DNA of 64,000 bases. It comes from Facklamia lactis. GTDB lineage: Bacteria; Bacillota; Bacilli; Lactobacillales; Aerococcaceae. This document shows positions 1-7,280 of this stretch, in pieces (within the stretch, counting starts at the first letter, position 1; each line of letters begins with the position of its first letter). The stretch is from contig NZ_JACBXQ010000005.1 of NCBI RefSeq assembly GCF_015863205.1, positions 1-64,000 of the forward strand, in the 5' to 3' direction. A program made the position numbers and the translations under genes. The notes beneath the pieces were generated by a model. That model searched no databases. It was given only the letters and a program-made list of their open reading frames with translations, and had not been told where the DNA came from.

Positions 1-2
1 AA

Positions 3-302
3 TTATTTCATACAGATAGAGGTAAAGAATTCGACAACAAATTGATAGATGAAGTATTAAAAACATTTAACATCAAACGTTCATTAAGCACAAAAGGCTG
101 TCCTTATGATAACGCTGTTGCAGAAGCAACGATGAAAGCAATCAAAACTGAATTTGTAAAACAAATAAAATTTGAAAACTTGAACCAGCTAGAAACTGAG
201 TTATTTGATTATGTGAATGGGTACAACAATTTTAGACCACATTCTTCATTACATTATTTAACGCCTGTGGCGTTTAAAAATTTACACATGAAAAGTGTCT
301 AA
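3..302 (+). CDS. IS3-family transposase (OrfB), C-terminal part, cut by the window edge
   Basis: The frame is open from the first bases, so the true start lies outside the window. It carries the end of the DDE integrase core: HTDRG near residue 4 (second Asp) and the NAVAEA segment with the catalytic Glu, then the closing YNNFRPHSSLHYLTPVAF block typical of IS3-family OrfB. It ends at a TAA at 300-302, and the following bases (about 297-320, ending TGACATTCCA) probably form the right terminal repeat. The left end is not visible, so completeness and the exact IS group cannot be judged. Confidence 0.9.
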   Translation, partial: LFHTDRGKEFDNKLIDEVLKTFNIKRSLSTKGCPYDNAVAEATMKAIKTEFVKQIKFENLNQLETELFDYVNGYNNFRPHSSLHYLTPVAFKNLHMKSV

Positions 303-612
303 GAAACTGTTGACATTCCATTGTTTTCTCTTTATTCAGGAGGCTTATGAGAACTCTAAACTTAAATTTTCAAAACTAATCTAAAAGCATAATCTCTAAT
401 TTAATTCGATCTAGATAAGAGAGCTTAAAACGATTAATCCCCTTCTCTTCTACATCCTTGATCAAAATCAGACCTTTTTCATCTGTTCTTTTTTCTAACA
501 TATCACTTTTCTTAATGAAGGCATTAGACTTATTCCGTGAGAGAAAATAAATGATCTATCCAAACAAAAAAGAAGAGCTTTCAATCTTCTTTCTTATTTA
601 CACTAAATTCAT
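303..612. other. intergenic stretch: IS end plus possible gene debris
   Basis: The first ~20 bases are the probable IS3 right end. The rest has no convincing intact gene. A 58-codon open frame on the minus strand (381-555) has coding-like composition but no ribosome binding site. No tRNA or riboswitch was recognised. Confidence 0.5.
381..555 (-). pseudogene. possible C-terminal remnant of an unidentified gene
   Basis: On the minus strand a frame runs from just after a TAG (556-558) to a TAG at 381-383. It ends in Lys/Glu/Ile-rich sequence (…LSYLDRIKLEIMLLD) that reads like real protein. There is no start with a good ribosome binding site. Lying next to an IS end, it could be the tail of a gene destroyed by IS activity. 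The family is not recognised, and chance is possible. Confidence 0.25.
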
Positions 613-1101
613 TTAAACATCCAATATCGTATATTCATAGCCGATCGCTTCAAGATATTTGAAGAGGTCTTGAGTGGCTAAGAAGAGGGTTTTCTCGTTG
701 GTATTGGGGTGGAAGCTCATTCGTTCTTCATCGACAATGGCTTGATCGAAGTAGACTTTAATGTCCTTATCCTTGTTGTTAAGCAAACCAAAGGGTGAAA
801 CGACCCCAGGAGGTAAGCCCATCTTCTCCATCAAACTTTCTGAGGAAGCCATGCGCACCTTGTTGGCTTGGATCTTCTCCTTGAACTCATCCATATCCAG
901 CATCTTAGCGTCATCCATAATCAGGAGGTAGTATTCCGTCTTCTTGCGGTTCGTTAGAAACATGGTCTTTGTTCGAACCCCTTCAATTCCTTCAATAAAG
1001 GAATCTGCTTGTTCAGTTGTCAAAGCCGGTTCGTGCTCCACAATTTCAAAGGGAATGCCCAATTCATTCAACTTATCTTCAACAATTTGATAGCCGTCCA
1101 T
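613..1101 (-). CDS. YbaK/ProX-type aminoacyl-tRNA editing-domain protein
   Basis: This 162-residue single-domain protein belongs to the YbaK/ProXp family, free-standing relatives of the prolyl-tRNA synthetase editing domain that deacylate mischarged tRNA. Visible family marks are the N-terminal 'NELGIPFEIVEHEPA' strand, the RTKTMFLTN…YYLLIMD core with the key Lys, and the SPFGLLNN…VYFDQ segment near residues 100-120. The ATG at 1101 has GAAAGGA eight bases upstream. It stands alone. A paralog with a different core (GKNLFVRDD) is at 45225-45731, so the two may edit different charged tRNAs; that is inference. Confidence 0.85.
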   Translation of the reverse strand: MDGYQIVEDKLNELGIPFEIVEHEPALTTEQADSFIEGIEGVRTKTMFLTNRKKTEYYLLIMDDAKMLDMDEFKEKIQANKVRMASSESLMEKMGLPPGVVSPFGLLNNKDKDIKVYFDQAIVDEERMSFHPNTNEKTLFLATQDLFKYLEAIGYEYTILDV

Positions 1102-1497
1102 TCAATCAGTCCTTTCTCAATTTATCTCTATTATATCACCTTTTGTAACCCCTTTCAGTTCAATCCTGTTTCTCTACAGGGCAGGTGCCCTTTTCTCATT
1201 GGTTATCTTGATAAATATTGTGTAACTCCATATAGATCCTTGTAATTCAACCCTTTTCAAGTCTAGCCAACCTTTTTCAACTCTCATCCGAATCCTAAAG
1301 GACCTTTCATATAGAGTTCATGAAATTTTTTAATAAATTAACGGTTTCAATTCACTATAAAGTGTTATCAAAAGCCTAAAAACTTTTGTGAATCGGAGTA
1401 AATTGTGAATTACATATTTACAAATCATCTACTTTTTCATATACTTTTATTGCAGCTTGAGAAAGCGCTATTATATTGTATAGAAAGGGAATGTGTT
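1102..1497. other. intergenic region before the sigma/lysis cassette
   Basis: No gene is supported here. The ORF-like stretch opposite the editing-domain gene is a shadow. Near the right end, TTGAGAAAGCGCTATTAT (about 1456-1473) contains the AAGCGCT core of a catabolite-responsive element but misses several consensus bases. The cassette promoter should lie here; no confident -35/-10 pair is called. Confidence 0.4.
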
Positions 1498-1815
1498 ATG
1501 TCTAAAGTAACATCTTCTACGAATTGGCCGCTCCTGAGATTGATCCAGAGACACCATCTCACCTACACCGAGTTGGCTCATTTACTTCAAGTGTCTCCTG
1601 CTTCCGTTCACAATCTTTTGTACGGATCCCATGCCCCCTCATTCTCGCTGATGTATAAGTTTCTCGTCACCTTTCAGCTAAGTGACCATGAAATGATGGA
1701 GATCTTCTTCATTAATGAGAATGACCAGGAGTATCTTCCTCATATTGGCAAGTCACTGCAGGCCTTCGATCAACAACCACCCTATGGAACTGAGAAGACC
1801 TACCTATTGACATAG
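1498..1815 (+). CDS. Xre/Cro-like helix-turn-helix regulator of the cassette
   Basis: A 105-residue protein with an N-terminal helix-turn-helix (roughly residues 12-60: LIQRHHLTYTELAHLLQVSPASVHNLLYG), the pattern of phage-type Xre/Cro repressors. The frame opens further upstream, but ATG 1498 is chosen because AAAGGGA precedes it by six bases and the domain begins directly after it. The C-terminal ~45 residues match no family I recognise. It is the first gene of a plus-strand series that includes a sigma-like factor, holin and lysin. By analogy with PBSX Xre it is the likely switch of that series (inference). Confidence 0.75.
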   Translation: MSKVTSSTNWPLLRLIQRHHLTYTELAHLLQVSPASVHNLLYGSHAPSFSLMYKFLVTFQLSDHEMMEIFFINENDQEYLPHIGKSLQAFDQQPPYGTEKTYLLT

Positions 1816-1895
1816 GCGCTTACCCTCTGGTTCCTACATTCACTCACCCTTATATATTTTTTATATTAAATAATTAATTTTTTTACTCGTTGAAT

Positions 1896-1960
1896 ACAGA
1901 ATGGAAGGTGATGGTGCGTCCTACCCTTGCGGTCAGGCTCCATCACACCGCCGTTTCTGT
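1896..1960 (+). promoter_or_regulatory. structured leader (nested hairpin) before the replisome-organizer gene
   Basis: Nested inverted repeats: outer arms ACAGAA (1896-1901) and TTCTGT (1955-1960), inner arms GTGATGG (1908-1914) and CCATCAC (1940-1946). The structure ends directly before the GAAAGGAG ribosome binding site of the next gene. It could act as a translational or transcriptional control element, or as a structured DNA site such as an origin. There is no direct evidence for either. Confidence 0.5.
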
Positions 1961-1982
1961 AATAGAAAGGAGATTATTTGTC

Positions 1983-2897
1983 ATGGGCATTAAACGACTG
2001 ATTGATGTTGATTTCTGGGAAGATCCCAAAATCATCGACCACTTCTCAATTGAAGACCGTTATTTCTATCTCTACTTAATGACCAACCCCAATACCACCC
2101 AACTGGGTATCTACCAACTTCCGATTAAGACCATCTCTGATAAAACAGGCTTTACCCGTGAGGTCGTTTTGACACTCTTAGAGCGCTTTGAGAAGGTGCT
2201 CTGTGTCATCAAGTATAATTATGAGACCCAGGAAATTGCCTTAATTGAATCCCTTCGTCACTCCATCATCAAGGGAGGGGTTGCCGTGGCCAAGCTCTTG
2301 GAGAAAGAACTCAGCCAGGTGAAGGACCTCCACTTAATTGAAGTCACCCTCGAATATAATCGGCGCTACTTCGATATTTCAAGTCGGTCTTTTGATCGTA
2401 AGATTCGCGACCTCCTCGCAAAAGAAATTGAGATTCGTCAAAACTATTTAGAAAGACCTCAATCTTCTGAAGCTCTATTCGATAATGAGAATGATAAGCA
2501 TAAAAATAATGACAAAGATAAAGATAAACCATTGAAAGAAAGAGAAGCAAGCAATCAGCAGGCGATTCAAGCCCTCGAGGAAGATCCCCTTGCCTTCCAC
2601 GATCAGGTCGTCAATAATCCTGACATTGAACTCGATGAGGAAGTCTTACTGTCTTTCCGACTCTTCTGCAATGTGAAGCAGCTGTCCTTCAACCAAACCC
2701 AGCTAGCTGCCTATGCGAATTGGCTACATAAACTGCCCTTTGAGATGGTAAGAGAGGCCCTTCTTCGCTCTCTCGATAAGCAAGATATCTTTACTTATTC
2801 TATGAAGATCCTCTGGAACTGGCAGCGTTTAGGTTTAACCAGTCTCTTCCATGTTCGCGAATACGAGGAGGCAGACCATGATCCTGACTTCCTTTAA
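1983..2897 (+). CDS. phage-type replisome organizer (DnaD-like) protein
   Basis: A 304-residue protein. Residues ~1-95 (RLIDVDFWEDPKII…EDRYFYLYL…LGIYQLP) match the winged-helix N-terminal domain of phage replisome organizers. An Asn/Asp/Lys-rich linker follows at ~185-205. Residues ~235-290 (ALLRSLDKQDIFTYSMKILWNWQRLGLTS) carry the DnaD-domain signature ILxxWxxxG. Such proteins load helicase at phage or plasmid origins. ATG 1983 is chosen over an upstream in-frame start because GAAAGGAG lies ten bases before it. No helicase loader, integrase or terminase gene accompanies it, which is odd for a phage replication gene. Confidence 0.8.
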   Translation: MGIKRLIDVDFWEDPKIIDHFSIEDRYFYLYLMTNPNTTQLGIYQLPIKTISDKTGFTREVVLTLLERFEKVLCVIKYNYETQEIALIESLRHSIIKGGVAVAKLLEKELSQVKDLHLIEVTLEYNRRYFDISSRSFDRKIRDLLAKEIEIRQNYLERPQSSEALFDNENDKHKNNDKDKDKPLKEREASNQQAIQALEEDPLAFHDQVVNNPDIELDEEVLLSFRLFCNVKQLSFNQTQLAAYANWLHKLPFEMVREALLRSLDKQDIFTYSMKILWNWQRLGLTSLFHVREYEEADHDPDFL

Positions 2898-2953
2898 TCG
2901 CCTAGTCGTGCTCGTTTATTTTGCTCATCAGATTGACCAAGGGAGGTATTAAG

Positions 2954-3499
2954 ATGCTCGATGATCACTATGCCCGTTTAATCCTGCAAGAATTCCAAGC
3001 CTTGATCTATCGCCTTTTGCGTCAGTATTCTGTTTCACCCTATCATTCTGATTATCCCGACCTGGTGCAAGAACTGAGGATTAAGCTGTGTCAGATTGCC
3101 CAAGACTTTGACGGACAACCGCTGCAAAATGCAGATGACCGCTATCGCTTTATCGCTTTTGCTTCCAAGGGATTAACGTGGAAATTATTGAATCTGTTCA
3201 AGCAAGCAGTGCCTGAGACCCCTTGTTCTAGCCTTGATCTCGATGCGTTTAGCTCTGAGCTTCCGGCTCAGAATCTCGGCCAAGCCTCCCTCCTTCTGGG
3301 ACATTATACAGCCCAAGCCCGGGAACTACTCAATCAACGCGAATTCATTCTCTATCTGGCCCTCATTCAAGGGGAACTTTCACCCCAAGAGATGATGGAC
3401 TTGCTCGAGATTAAGCGGTCGGCTTTTTACGAGATGAAGCAACGGATTGCCCATAAGCTGGCTCCTATTTATCAAGAAATTAAAGATCCACCGGACTAA
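2954..3499 (+). CDS. sigma-70-like factor (Xpf/ComX/SigO-type)
   Basis: A 181-residue protein with a region-2-like block (~residues 32-85: DYPDLVQELRIKL…RYRFIAFASKGLTWKLLNLFK) and a region-4-like helix-turn-helix (~128-170: REFILYLALIQGELSPQEMMDLLEIKRSAFYEMKQRI). The length suits minimal alternative sigma factors such as PBSX Xpf or ComX. ATG 2954 follows GGGAGG; an earlier GTG/ATG frame extension lacks this. It lies just upstream of the DUF1659/DUF2922 pair. In Bacillus and other Firmicutes small genes of that kind sit near a sigma factor (SigO/YvrI region), so it probably drives the downstream genes (inference). Confidence 0.65.
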   Translation: MLDDHYARLILQEFQALIYRLLRQYSVSPYHSDYPDLVQELRIKLCQIAQDFDGQPLQNADDRYRFIAFASKGLTWKLLNLFKQAVPETPCSSLDLDAFSSELPAQNLGQASLLLGHYTAQARELLNQREFILYLALIQGELSPQEMMDLLEIKRSAFYEMKQRIAHKLAPIYQEIKDPPD

Positions 3500-3512
3500 A
3501 GTGATCCTCAAC

Positions 3513-3540
3513 TTGTTTATAGGGTGTAGCTACATTAAAT
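3513..3540 (+). promoter_or_regulatory. candidate promoter for the DUF1659-DUF2922 genes
   Basis: TTGTTT (3513-3518) and TTAAAT (3535-3540) are separated by 16 bases in the short gap between the sigma-like gene and the DUF1659 gene. It may be an ordinary vegetative promoter or one read by the neighbouring sigma factor. Weak by sequence alone. Confidence 0.3.
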
Positions 3541-3558
3541 CAATAAGGAGGTTTTCCC

Positions 3559-3762
3559 ATGGAAAACAGAACTTTCAAGAATGGTCGCTTAACGTTGAAA
3601 TCTTTCAATGCTGAGACCGAAAAGACCCAATCCCTTAGCCTGACTGGTTTAAAGGAAGAGGCATCAACTGACCAAGTCCAAGCCATCCGTCAAGCCCTTG
3701 ATCCGCTGATGACCTATCCGAGTCAAGCGGTTGAGGCGAGTCTCACTTATGTTTACCACTAA
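3559..3762 (+). CDS. DUF1659 family small protein
   Basis: A 67-residue protein with the DUF1659 pattern: a short beta-strand start (FKNGRLTLKSF), a central Leu/Thr stretch, then a helix TDQVQAIRQALDPLMTYP. AAGGAGG lies just before the ATG. The family has no established function, but in many Firmicutes it is encoded next to DUF2922, as here. No signal peptide is visible, so it should be cytosolic. Why a holin/lysin set should contain it is unknown. Confidence 0.75.
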   Translation: MENRTFKNGRLTLKSFNAETEKTQSLSLTGLKEEASTDQVQAIRQALDPLMTYPSQAVEASLTYVYH

Positions 3763-3786
3763 TCATCCTGAAAGGAGCCCACTCGT

Positions 3787-4035
3787 ATGAATCCTCAAAC
3801 AGTCTTAGAATTACAATTCCGTGATGGGGCTGGTAAAGCCCGCAAAATCACAGTTAAGAACCCAGCCGAAGGTTTAACAGCCCCTACTACTTATGAAGCA
3901 ACCCAAGCTATTATTGGCTCTGACCTCTTCTTCAGTGAAGAAGGTACCGACCTCTATGCGGAAGCCTTAGGGGCTCGCTATGTAACACGTAGCGAACAAG
4001 AAATCTTCAATGCTGAAACTTATCAACCTGCCTAA
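3787..4035 (+). CDS. DUF2922 family small protein
   Basis: An 82-residue protein with the DUF2922 layout: LELQFRDGAGKARKITVKNP at residues 7-26, a central helix with AMQAII-like EATQAIIGSD, and the closing GARYVTRSEQEIF. A GAAAGGAG ribosome binding site precedes the ATG. The partner DUF1659 gene is 24 bases upstream. A strong hairpin terminator follows 28 bases after the stop, so this pair may be the end of one transcript. Function unknown. Confidence 0.8.
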   Translation: MNPQTVLELQFRDGAGKARKITVKNPAEGLTAPTTYEATQAIIGSDLFFSEEGTDLYAEALGARYVTRSEQEIFNAETYQPA

Positions 4036-4063
4036 TCCTTGTGACGCCTTAAGCGTCTACGCT

Positions 4064-4092
4064 AAGCCTCACGCTATTAAGTGAGGCTTTTT
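4064..4092 (+). terminator. hairpin terminator after DUF2922
   Basis: Perfect 9-bp stem AAGCCTCAC (4064-4072) / GTGAGGCTT (4081-4089), 8-nt loop, then a short T run. It separates the sigma/DUF part of the cassette from the holin/lysin part, so the latter needs readthrough or its own promoter. Confidence 0.75.
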
Positions 4093-4112
4093 ATCTTGAG
4101 AGGAGACCTTGT

Positions 4113-4400
4113 ATGACCCTCATCGAAATCGGAGGATATGCGGGTGCCTTGATGGCTGTCTTCAGTCTCATCCAGAAGATGATCAGCCTCTTATCTGCTA
4201 GCCAGAAAATCCTCCACCAAATTGAAACCCTACAAATAGACCTAAGCCAAACTCAAGCTGACACTGCTGCACTTAGCGACCAACTCCGACAGCAAGCCTA
4301 CCGAATCGATACCATTGAAGGCTACCTGTCTCCAGTCAATGGTCAACTCACTGATATTTCAAACACCTTAAAGGAGATGAGCCAACATGTACTTAAGTAA
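4113..4400 (+). CDS. small membrane protein with coiled coil, lysis-cassette associated
   Basis: A 95-residue protein with one hydrophobic segment at the N-terminus (~residues 6-27, GGYAGALMAVFSLIQKMISLL) and then a long heptad-like helix (~28-95, IETLQIDLSQTQADTAALSDQLRQ…). This is the reverse order of PBSX XhlA (coiled coil, then C-terminal anchor), but it has the same place before a holin gene. GAGAGGAG precedes the ATG. The 3' end overlaps the holin gene by 14 bases, so the two are probably translated together. A holin accessory role is inference. Confidence 0.55.
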   Translation: MTLIEIGGYAGALMAVFSLIQKMISLLSASQKILHQIETLQIDLSQTQADTAALSDQLRQQAYRIDTIEGYLSPVNGQLTDISNTLKEMSQHVLK

Positions 4401-4617
4401 TCAAAGTTATGATCGGGGCAAGTGGCTAGTCCTGATCTTCCTCCCTGCCCTTGCGGTGCTAATCAAAGGGCTCGGTGAACTCTACCTCTGGCAACCGGTC
4501 GACCTCGTAGTGACCAGTCTGAACCTCATTACCGCCTTCTTAGGCACCATCCTTCAGATTTCCAGTCACCACTATCACCAGGATGACTTCCCTCCCGGAT
4601 TGGGGATGACGGACTGA
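4387..4617 (+). CDS. r1t-type phage holin
   Basis: A 76-residue protein with two hydrophobic helices (~residues 14-30 WLVLIFLPALAVLIKGL and ~37-58 VDLVVTSLNLITAFLGTIL) and the pattern 'YDRGKWLVLIFLPALA…FLGTILQISSHHY' typical of the lactococcal phage r1t holin family. Such proteins open the membrane so that endolysin reaches the wall. It overlaps the preceding coiled-coil gene, and its TGA shares bases with the lysin ATG (TGATG at 4615-4619), so translation is coupled. The terminal tail is short and acidic. Confidence 0.75.
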   Translation: MYLSNQSYDRGKWLVLIFLPALAVLIKGLGELYLWQPVDLVVTSLNLITAFLGTILQISSHHYHQDDFPPGLGMTD

Positions 4618-5189
4618 TGCAGACTAAACTTCGTCAGGCGGCCCCCCTTTTTCACCGCTATGCGTCGCCACTCTCGGTCGCAGTCCGGATGGCCCAATTC
4701 ATCTTGGAATCCAAGGCGGGAAAATCAGACCTCTTCCGCAAATCTTATAATGGCTTCGGGATCAAGGCCTCACCTCCTTGGCAAGGACCGACAGTCCTTC
4801 ATGAATCTTGGGAAGCCGATGGCCGGAAGCATCCAGCCTTTTTCCGCAAATATCCGAGCTTAGAAGCCTCGATTCAAGACCATGCCAGCTTCTTCACTTC
4901 GACTCCCTACCGCGCCCAAATCGCTTACCGACCAGCGATTGAGGCCAAGACTTATCAAGCAGAAGCTCAAGCTCTTTCCGGTGTCTATGCTGGTGATCCC
5001 CACTATGGGGACAAGTTGATTGATCTGATTGAGACCTATCAACTGACCCAATACAATCAGAGAACGACGCCTCAATGGCAACCCGTTCTGATAGATCGAC
5101 GCGATCAAGCCCTAGGGGGTCCGCCGACTCTCCGACATTACCACCATTGTCTGGCACTACACAGCCGTTTCGCGCCGACTTCGCCGTAA
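4617..5189 (+). CDS. endolysin, glucosaminidase-domain frame (ends early by frameshift)
   Basis: Residues ~20-145 form a GH73-like N-acetylglucosaminidase domain: MAQFILESKAGKSDL with the catalytic-type Glu, NGFGIKASPPWQG, FFRKYPSLEASIQDHASFF and YAGDPHYGDKLIDLI. The natural protein should continue into an amidase domain, but after a G5 run at 5115-5119 this frame gives ~24 unrelated residues and stops. Reading one G fewer joins it in phase to the amidase frame for a ~333-residue two-domain lysin. As written it would still encode a complete GH73 domain. Translation is coupled to the holin stop. Confidence 0.75.
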   Translation: MQTKLRQAAPLFHRYASPLSVAVRMAQFILESKAGKSDLFRKSYNGFGIKASPPWQGPTVLHESWEADGRKHPAFFRKYPSLEASIQDHASFFTSTPYRAQIAYRPAIEAKTYQAEAQALSGVYAGDPHYGDKLIDLIETYQLTQYNQRTTPQWQPVLIDRRDQALGGPPTLRHYHHCLALHSRFAPTSP

Positions 5190-5619
5190 GATTTGGGACC
5201 ACGAACGATATTGGCACAATGATCGCGGTTGGGATCGAGGCGGCTACCACTATTATATTGATAGTGACGGCACTCTCTATCAGAACTATGACCTCGAACG
5301 CATCACTTGGGGCGTTGCAGACCACAATCAGGATACGGTTCATATTTCAGTGGAAGCGGATAGCAAGGCAGACTACTCCGCCGAACAAATTCGCACTCGC
5401 GACTGGATTACCCGCCAACTGATGGCACAATTAACTCTCCCCGCTCACCAAGTCAAAGGCCACTGGGAAGTCAACCCCAACACCCAATGTCCTGGTTATT
5501 CTCAAGCAGAAATGGATCACTTCCGCCAATTATTAACCCAACCGGTTAGAACTGACCCCCTTGTAGAAGATCATGACTTAGTCTTAGATGGCAAGAAATA
5601 TCAGGTCCATCCTGTCTAA
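5116..5619 (+). pseudogene. endolysin, amidase_2 domain out of frame
   Basis: This frame is open from just after a TAG at 5113-5115 and encodes a full N-acetylmuramoyl-L-alanine amidase (amidase_2/PGRP) domain: ITTIVWHYTAVS with the first zinc His, DRGGYHYYI, WGVADHN, and KGHWEVNPNTQCPG with the second His and the Cys ligand. A C-terminal tail VLDGKKYQVHPV follows. No start codon with a ribosome binding site exists before the domain core. It therefore depends on the upstream GH73 frame and a one-base shift at the G5 run. All catalytic residues are intact, so the break is recent, programmed or a sequencing error. Confidence 0.75.
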
Positions 5620-5625
5620 AACAAA

Positions 5626-5663
5626 AACACTCTCACAAGCCAAAACTGGTGAGAGTGTTTTTT
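5626..5663. terminator. bidirectional terminator between lysin and abgT-like gene
   Basis: 11-bp perfect stem AACACTCTCAC (5626-5636) / GTGAGAGTGTT (5649-5659) followed by six T on the plus strand and flanked by A-rich sequence that gives T's on the minus strand. It serves both convergent transcripts. Confidence 0.85.
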
Positions 5664-5675
5664 ACTAGTTAAAAA

Positions 5676-7250
5676 TTACATATAAACCATCAATGAACGA
5701 ATCATAGAGAGTGTCACCGGTGCTCCAGGACCCAATGGTAGGTTCAAGCTGTACCAAATCAGTAAGAGAATGGTCCAACAAACCAAGAAGGCCATTGAGT
5801 AAGGCAACATGGTTGAAATCAAGGTACCAATTCCACTCTTCTTATCATAGCGTTGCATAAAGACAAGAATCATGGCAAAGTAATTCATCAATGGTGAAAT
5901 AATATTGGTCGATGAATCTGCTACCCGATAAGCCATTTGCGTCATTTCAGGTGATAGGTTAATGGCAATAAACATTGGCACAAAGATTGGAGCCAAAATC
6001 GCCCATTTAGCCGAAGCCGACCCAATAAAGAGATTGATAAAGGCTGAGAAGAGGATAAAGGCAATAATCAAGGGAATACCCGAAATGTTTCGAGCTTTCA
6101 GAAACTCTGCCCCTGTACTCGCTAAGATAATTCCTAGATTGGTATGAGAGAAGTAAGCAATCAATTGCGAGGCAAAGAAGGCCATCACAATAAAGCCACT
6201 CATTGATCGCATTCCCTCCGTCATCGCTTCTACAATATCAAAACTACTATTGATTTTACCGGTGGTCTTACCATAGACCACACCTGGTACTGAGAATAGC
6301 AAGAAGACTAAGAATAAAATCCCTGTATTCATAAAGGGTTGCAGGGTCTTCTCACCTGTCTCGGGATCAATCTCGTGAAGCGGTCCAAACCATGGGTTCA
6401 CCAAGATAAAGGTTACGATTAGGGAGATTAACAGTGTCCAACCTGCTCGACTTAATCCCTTCTCTTCCTGAACTGTTAATTCTTCTGCCTCATGTTCTTC
6501 AAAGTCGCCATGGTAGTCACCTAAATGTGGCTCCACTACTTTCTCCGTAATCAACGTTCCGACAATTGTTAGAAAAATCGTTGAAACAATTAAGAAATAC
6601 CAGTTACTAGTAATCGCTACTTCATAGGGATTGCCGGCTGCTTGGAGAGCTGCATTAGTAATCCCACTTAAGAGCGCATCCGTTGGACCAAATAAAAGAT
6701 TCGCCGAGAAACCACCCGATACACCGGCAAAAGCCGCTGCTAGACCCGCAATCGGATGACGGCGTGCTCCTGCAAACATAATCGCTCCTAGTGGCACTAC
6801 CACCACATACCCTGCATCAGATGCAATATTAGAAATAATACCAGCAAACACAATCACCATCGTTAGCAAGGAATGAGGAACCTTCGAAATTAATTTTCTT
6901 AAGGCTGATCCAATCATACCAGACCATTCTGCCACTCCAACCCCTAACATCGTCACTAAGACCGTCCCCATTGGGGCAAATCCCGTGAAATTCGAAGTAG
7001 CCGAATTAAAGATGTACCTTAACCCTTCTGGGTTCATGAGTGAAACTGCTTGAATAGAAGTCTGCTCATTCGCCTTCGCATCAAAGAAATCAACCGTTAC
7101 GCCCGCCCGATAAACAATTTCCGATACAATAATCGTAATCAAAGACAGGAAAATGAACACAAAAACCGGATGCGGTAGCTTATTCCCTACTTTCTCCACC
7201 CAATCCAAAAATCGCTGCACAACACTTCGCTTTTTTTGTGGTGCTTCCAT
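5676..7250 (-). CDS. AbgT-family transporter
   Basis: A 524-residue integral membrane protein of the AbgT family (p-aminobenzoyl-glutamate / short-chain compound transport). Visible marks: N-terminal RFLDWVEKVGNKLPHPVFVF, a re-entrant-type SDAGYVVVVPLGA segment, FSANLLFGPTDALL, and in the C-terminal half GSASAKWAILAPIFVPM and VADSSTNIISPLMNYF. ATG 7250 is chosen because AAGGAGG precedes it; the upstream in-frame extension lacks such a site. The substrate cannot be told from sequence and might be a peptide-like or aromatic amide. A cre-like box lies 31 bases before the start, so catabolite control is likely. It is monocistronic. Confidence 0.9.
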   Translation of the reverse strand: MEAPQKKRSVVQRFLDWVEKVGNKLPHPVFVFIFLSLITIIVSEIVYRAGVTVDFFDAKANEQTSIQAVSLMNPEGLRYIFNSATSNFTGFAPMGTVLVTMLGVGVAEWSGMIGSALRKLISKVPHSLLTMVIVFAGIISNIASDAGYVVVVPLGAIMFAGARRHPIAGLAAAFAGVSGGFSANLLFGPTDALLSGITNAALQAAGNPYEVAITSNWYFLIVSTIFLTIVGTLITEKVVEPHLGDYHGDFEEHEAEELTVQEEKGLSRAGWTLLISLIVTFILVNPWFGPLHEIDPETGEKTLQPFMNTGILFLVFLLFSVPGVVYGKTTGKINSSFDIVEAMTEGMRSMSGFIVMAFFASQLIAYFSHTNLGIILASTGAEFLKARNISGIPLIIAFILFSAFINLFIGSASAKWAILAPIFVPMFIAINLSPEMTQMAYRVADSSTNIISPLMNYFAMILVFMQRYDKKSGIGTLISTMLPYSMAFLVCWTILLLIWYSLNLPLGPGAPVTLSMIRSLMVYM

Positions 7251-7280
7251 TACATACCTCCTTAGATTAATTTTGTTTTT

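Noticed and set aside
1405-1497. Longer N-terminus for the Xre-like regulator
   Set aside because: The upstream extension is hydrophobic, unlike the family, and has no ribosome binding site; ATG 1498 has one.
2954-3499. Competence sigma factor ComX
   Set aside because: Size and region layout fit, but the genes around it are phage-like and no competence genes or cin-box-like sites were seen; only a general sigma-like call is kept.
4894-5343. 149-codon minus-strand open frame opposite the lysin
   Set aside because: No ribosome binding site, low-complexity translation, and it mirrors the amidase frame on the other strand.
5075-5422. Plus-strand frame bridging the lysin break
   Set aside because: Its translation has no domain features; the GH73 and amidase domains lie in the other two frames.
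1498-5619. Complete prophage
   Set aside because: No integrase, terminase, portal, capsid or tail genes and no attachment-site repeats were seen.
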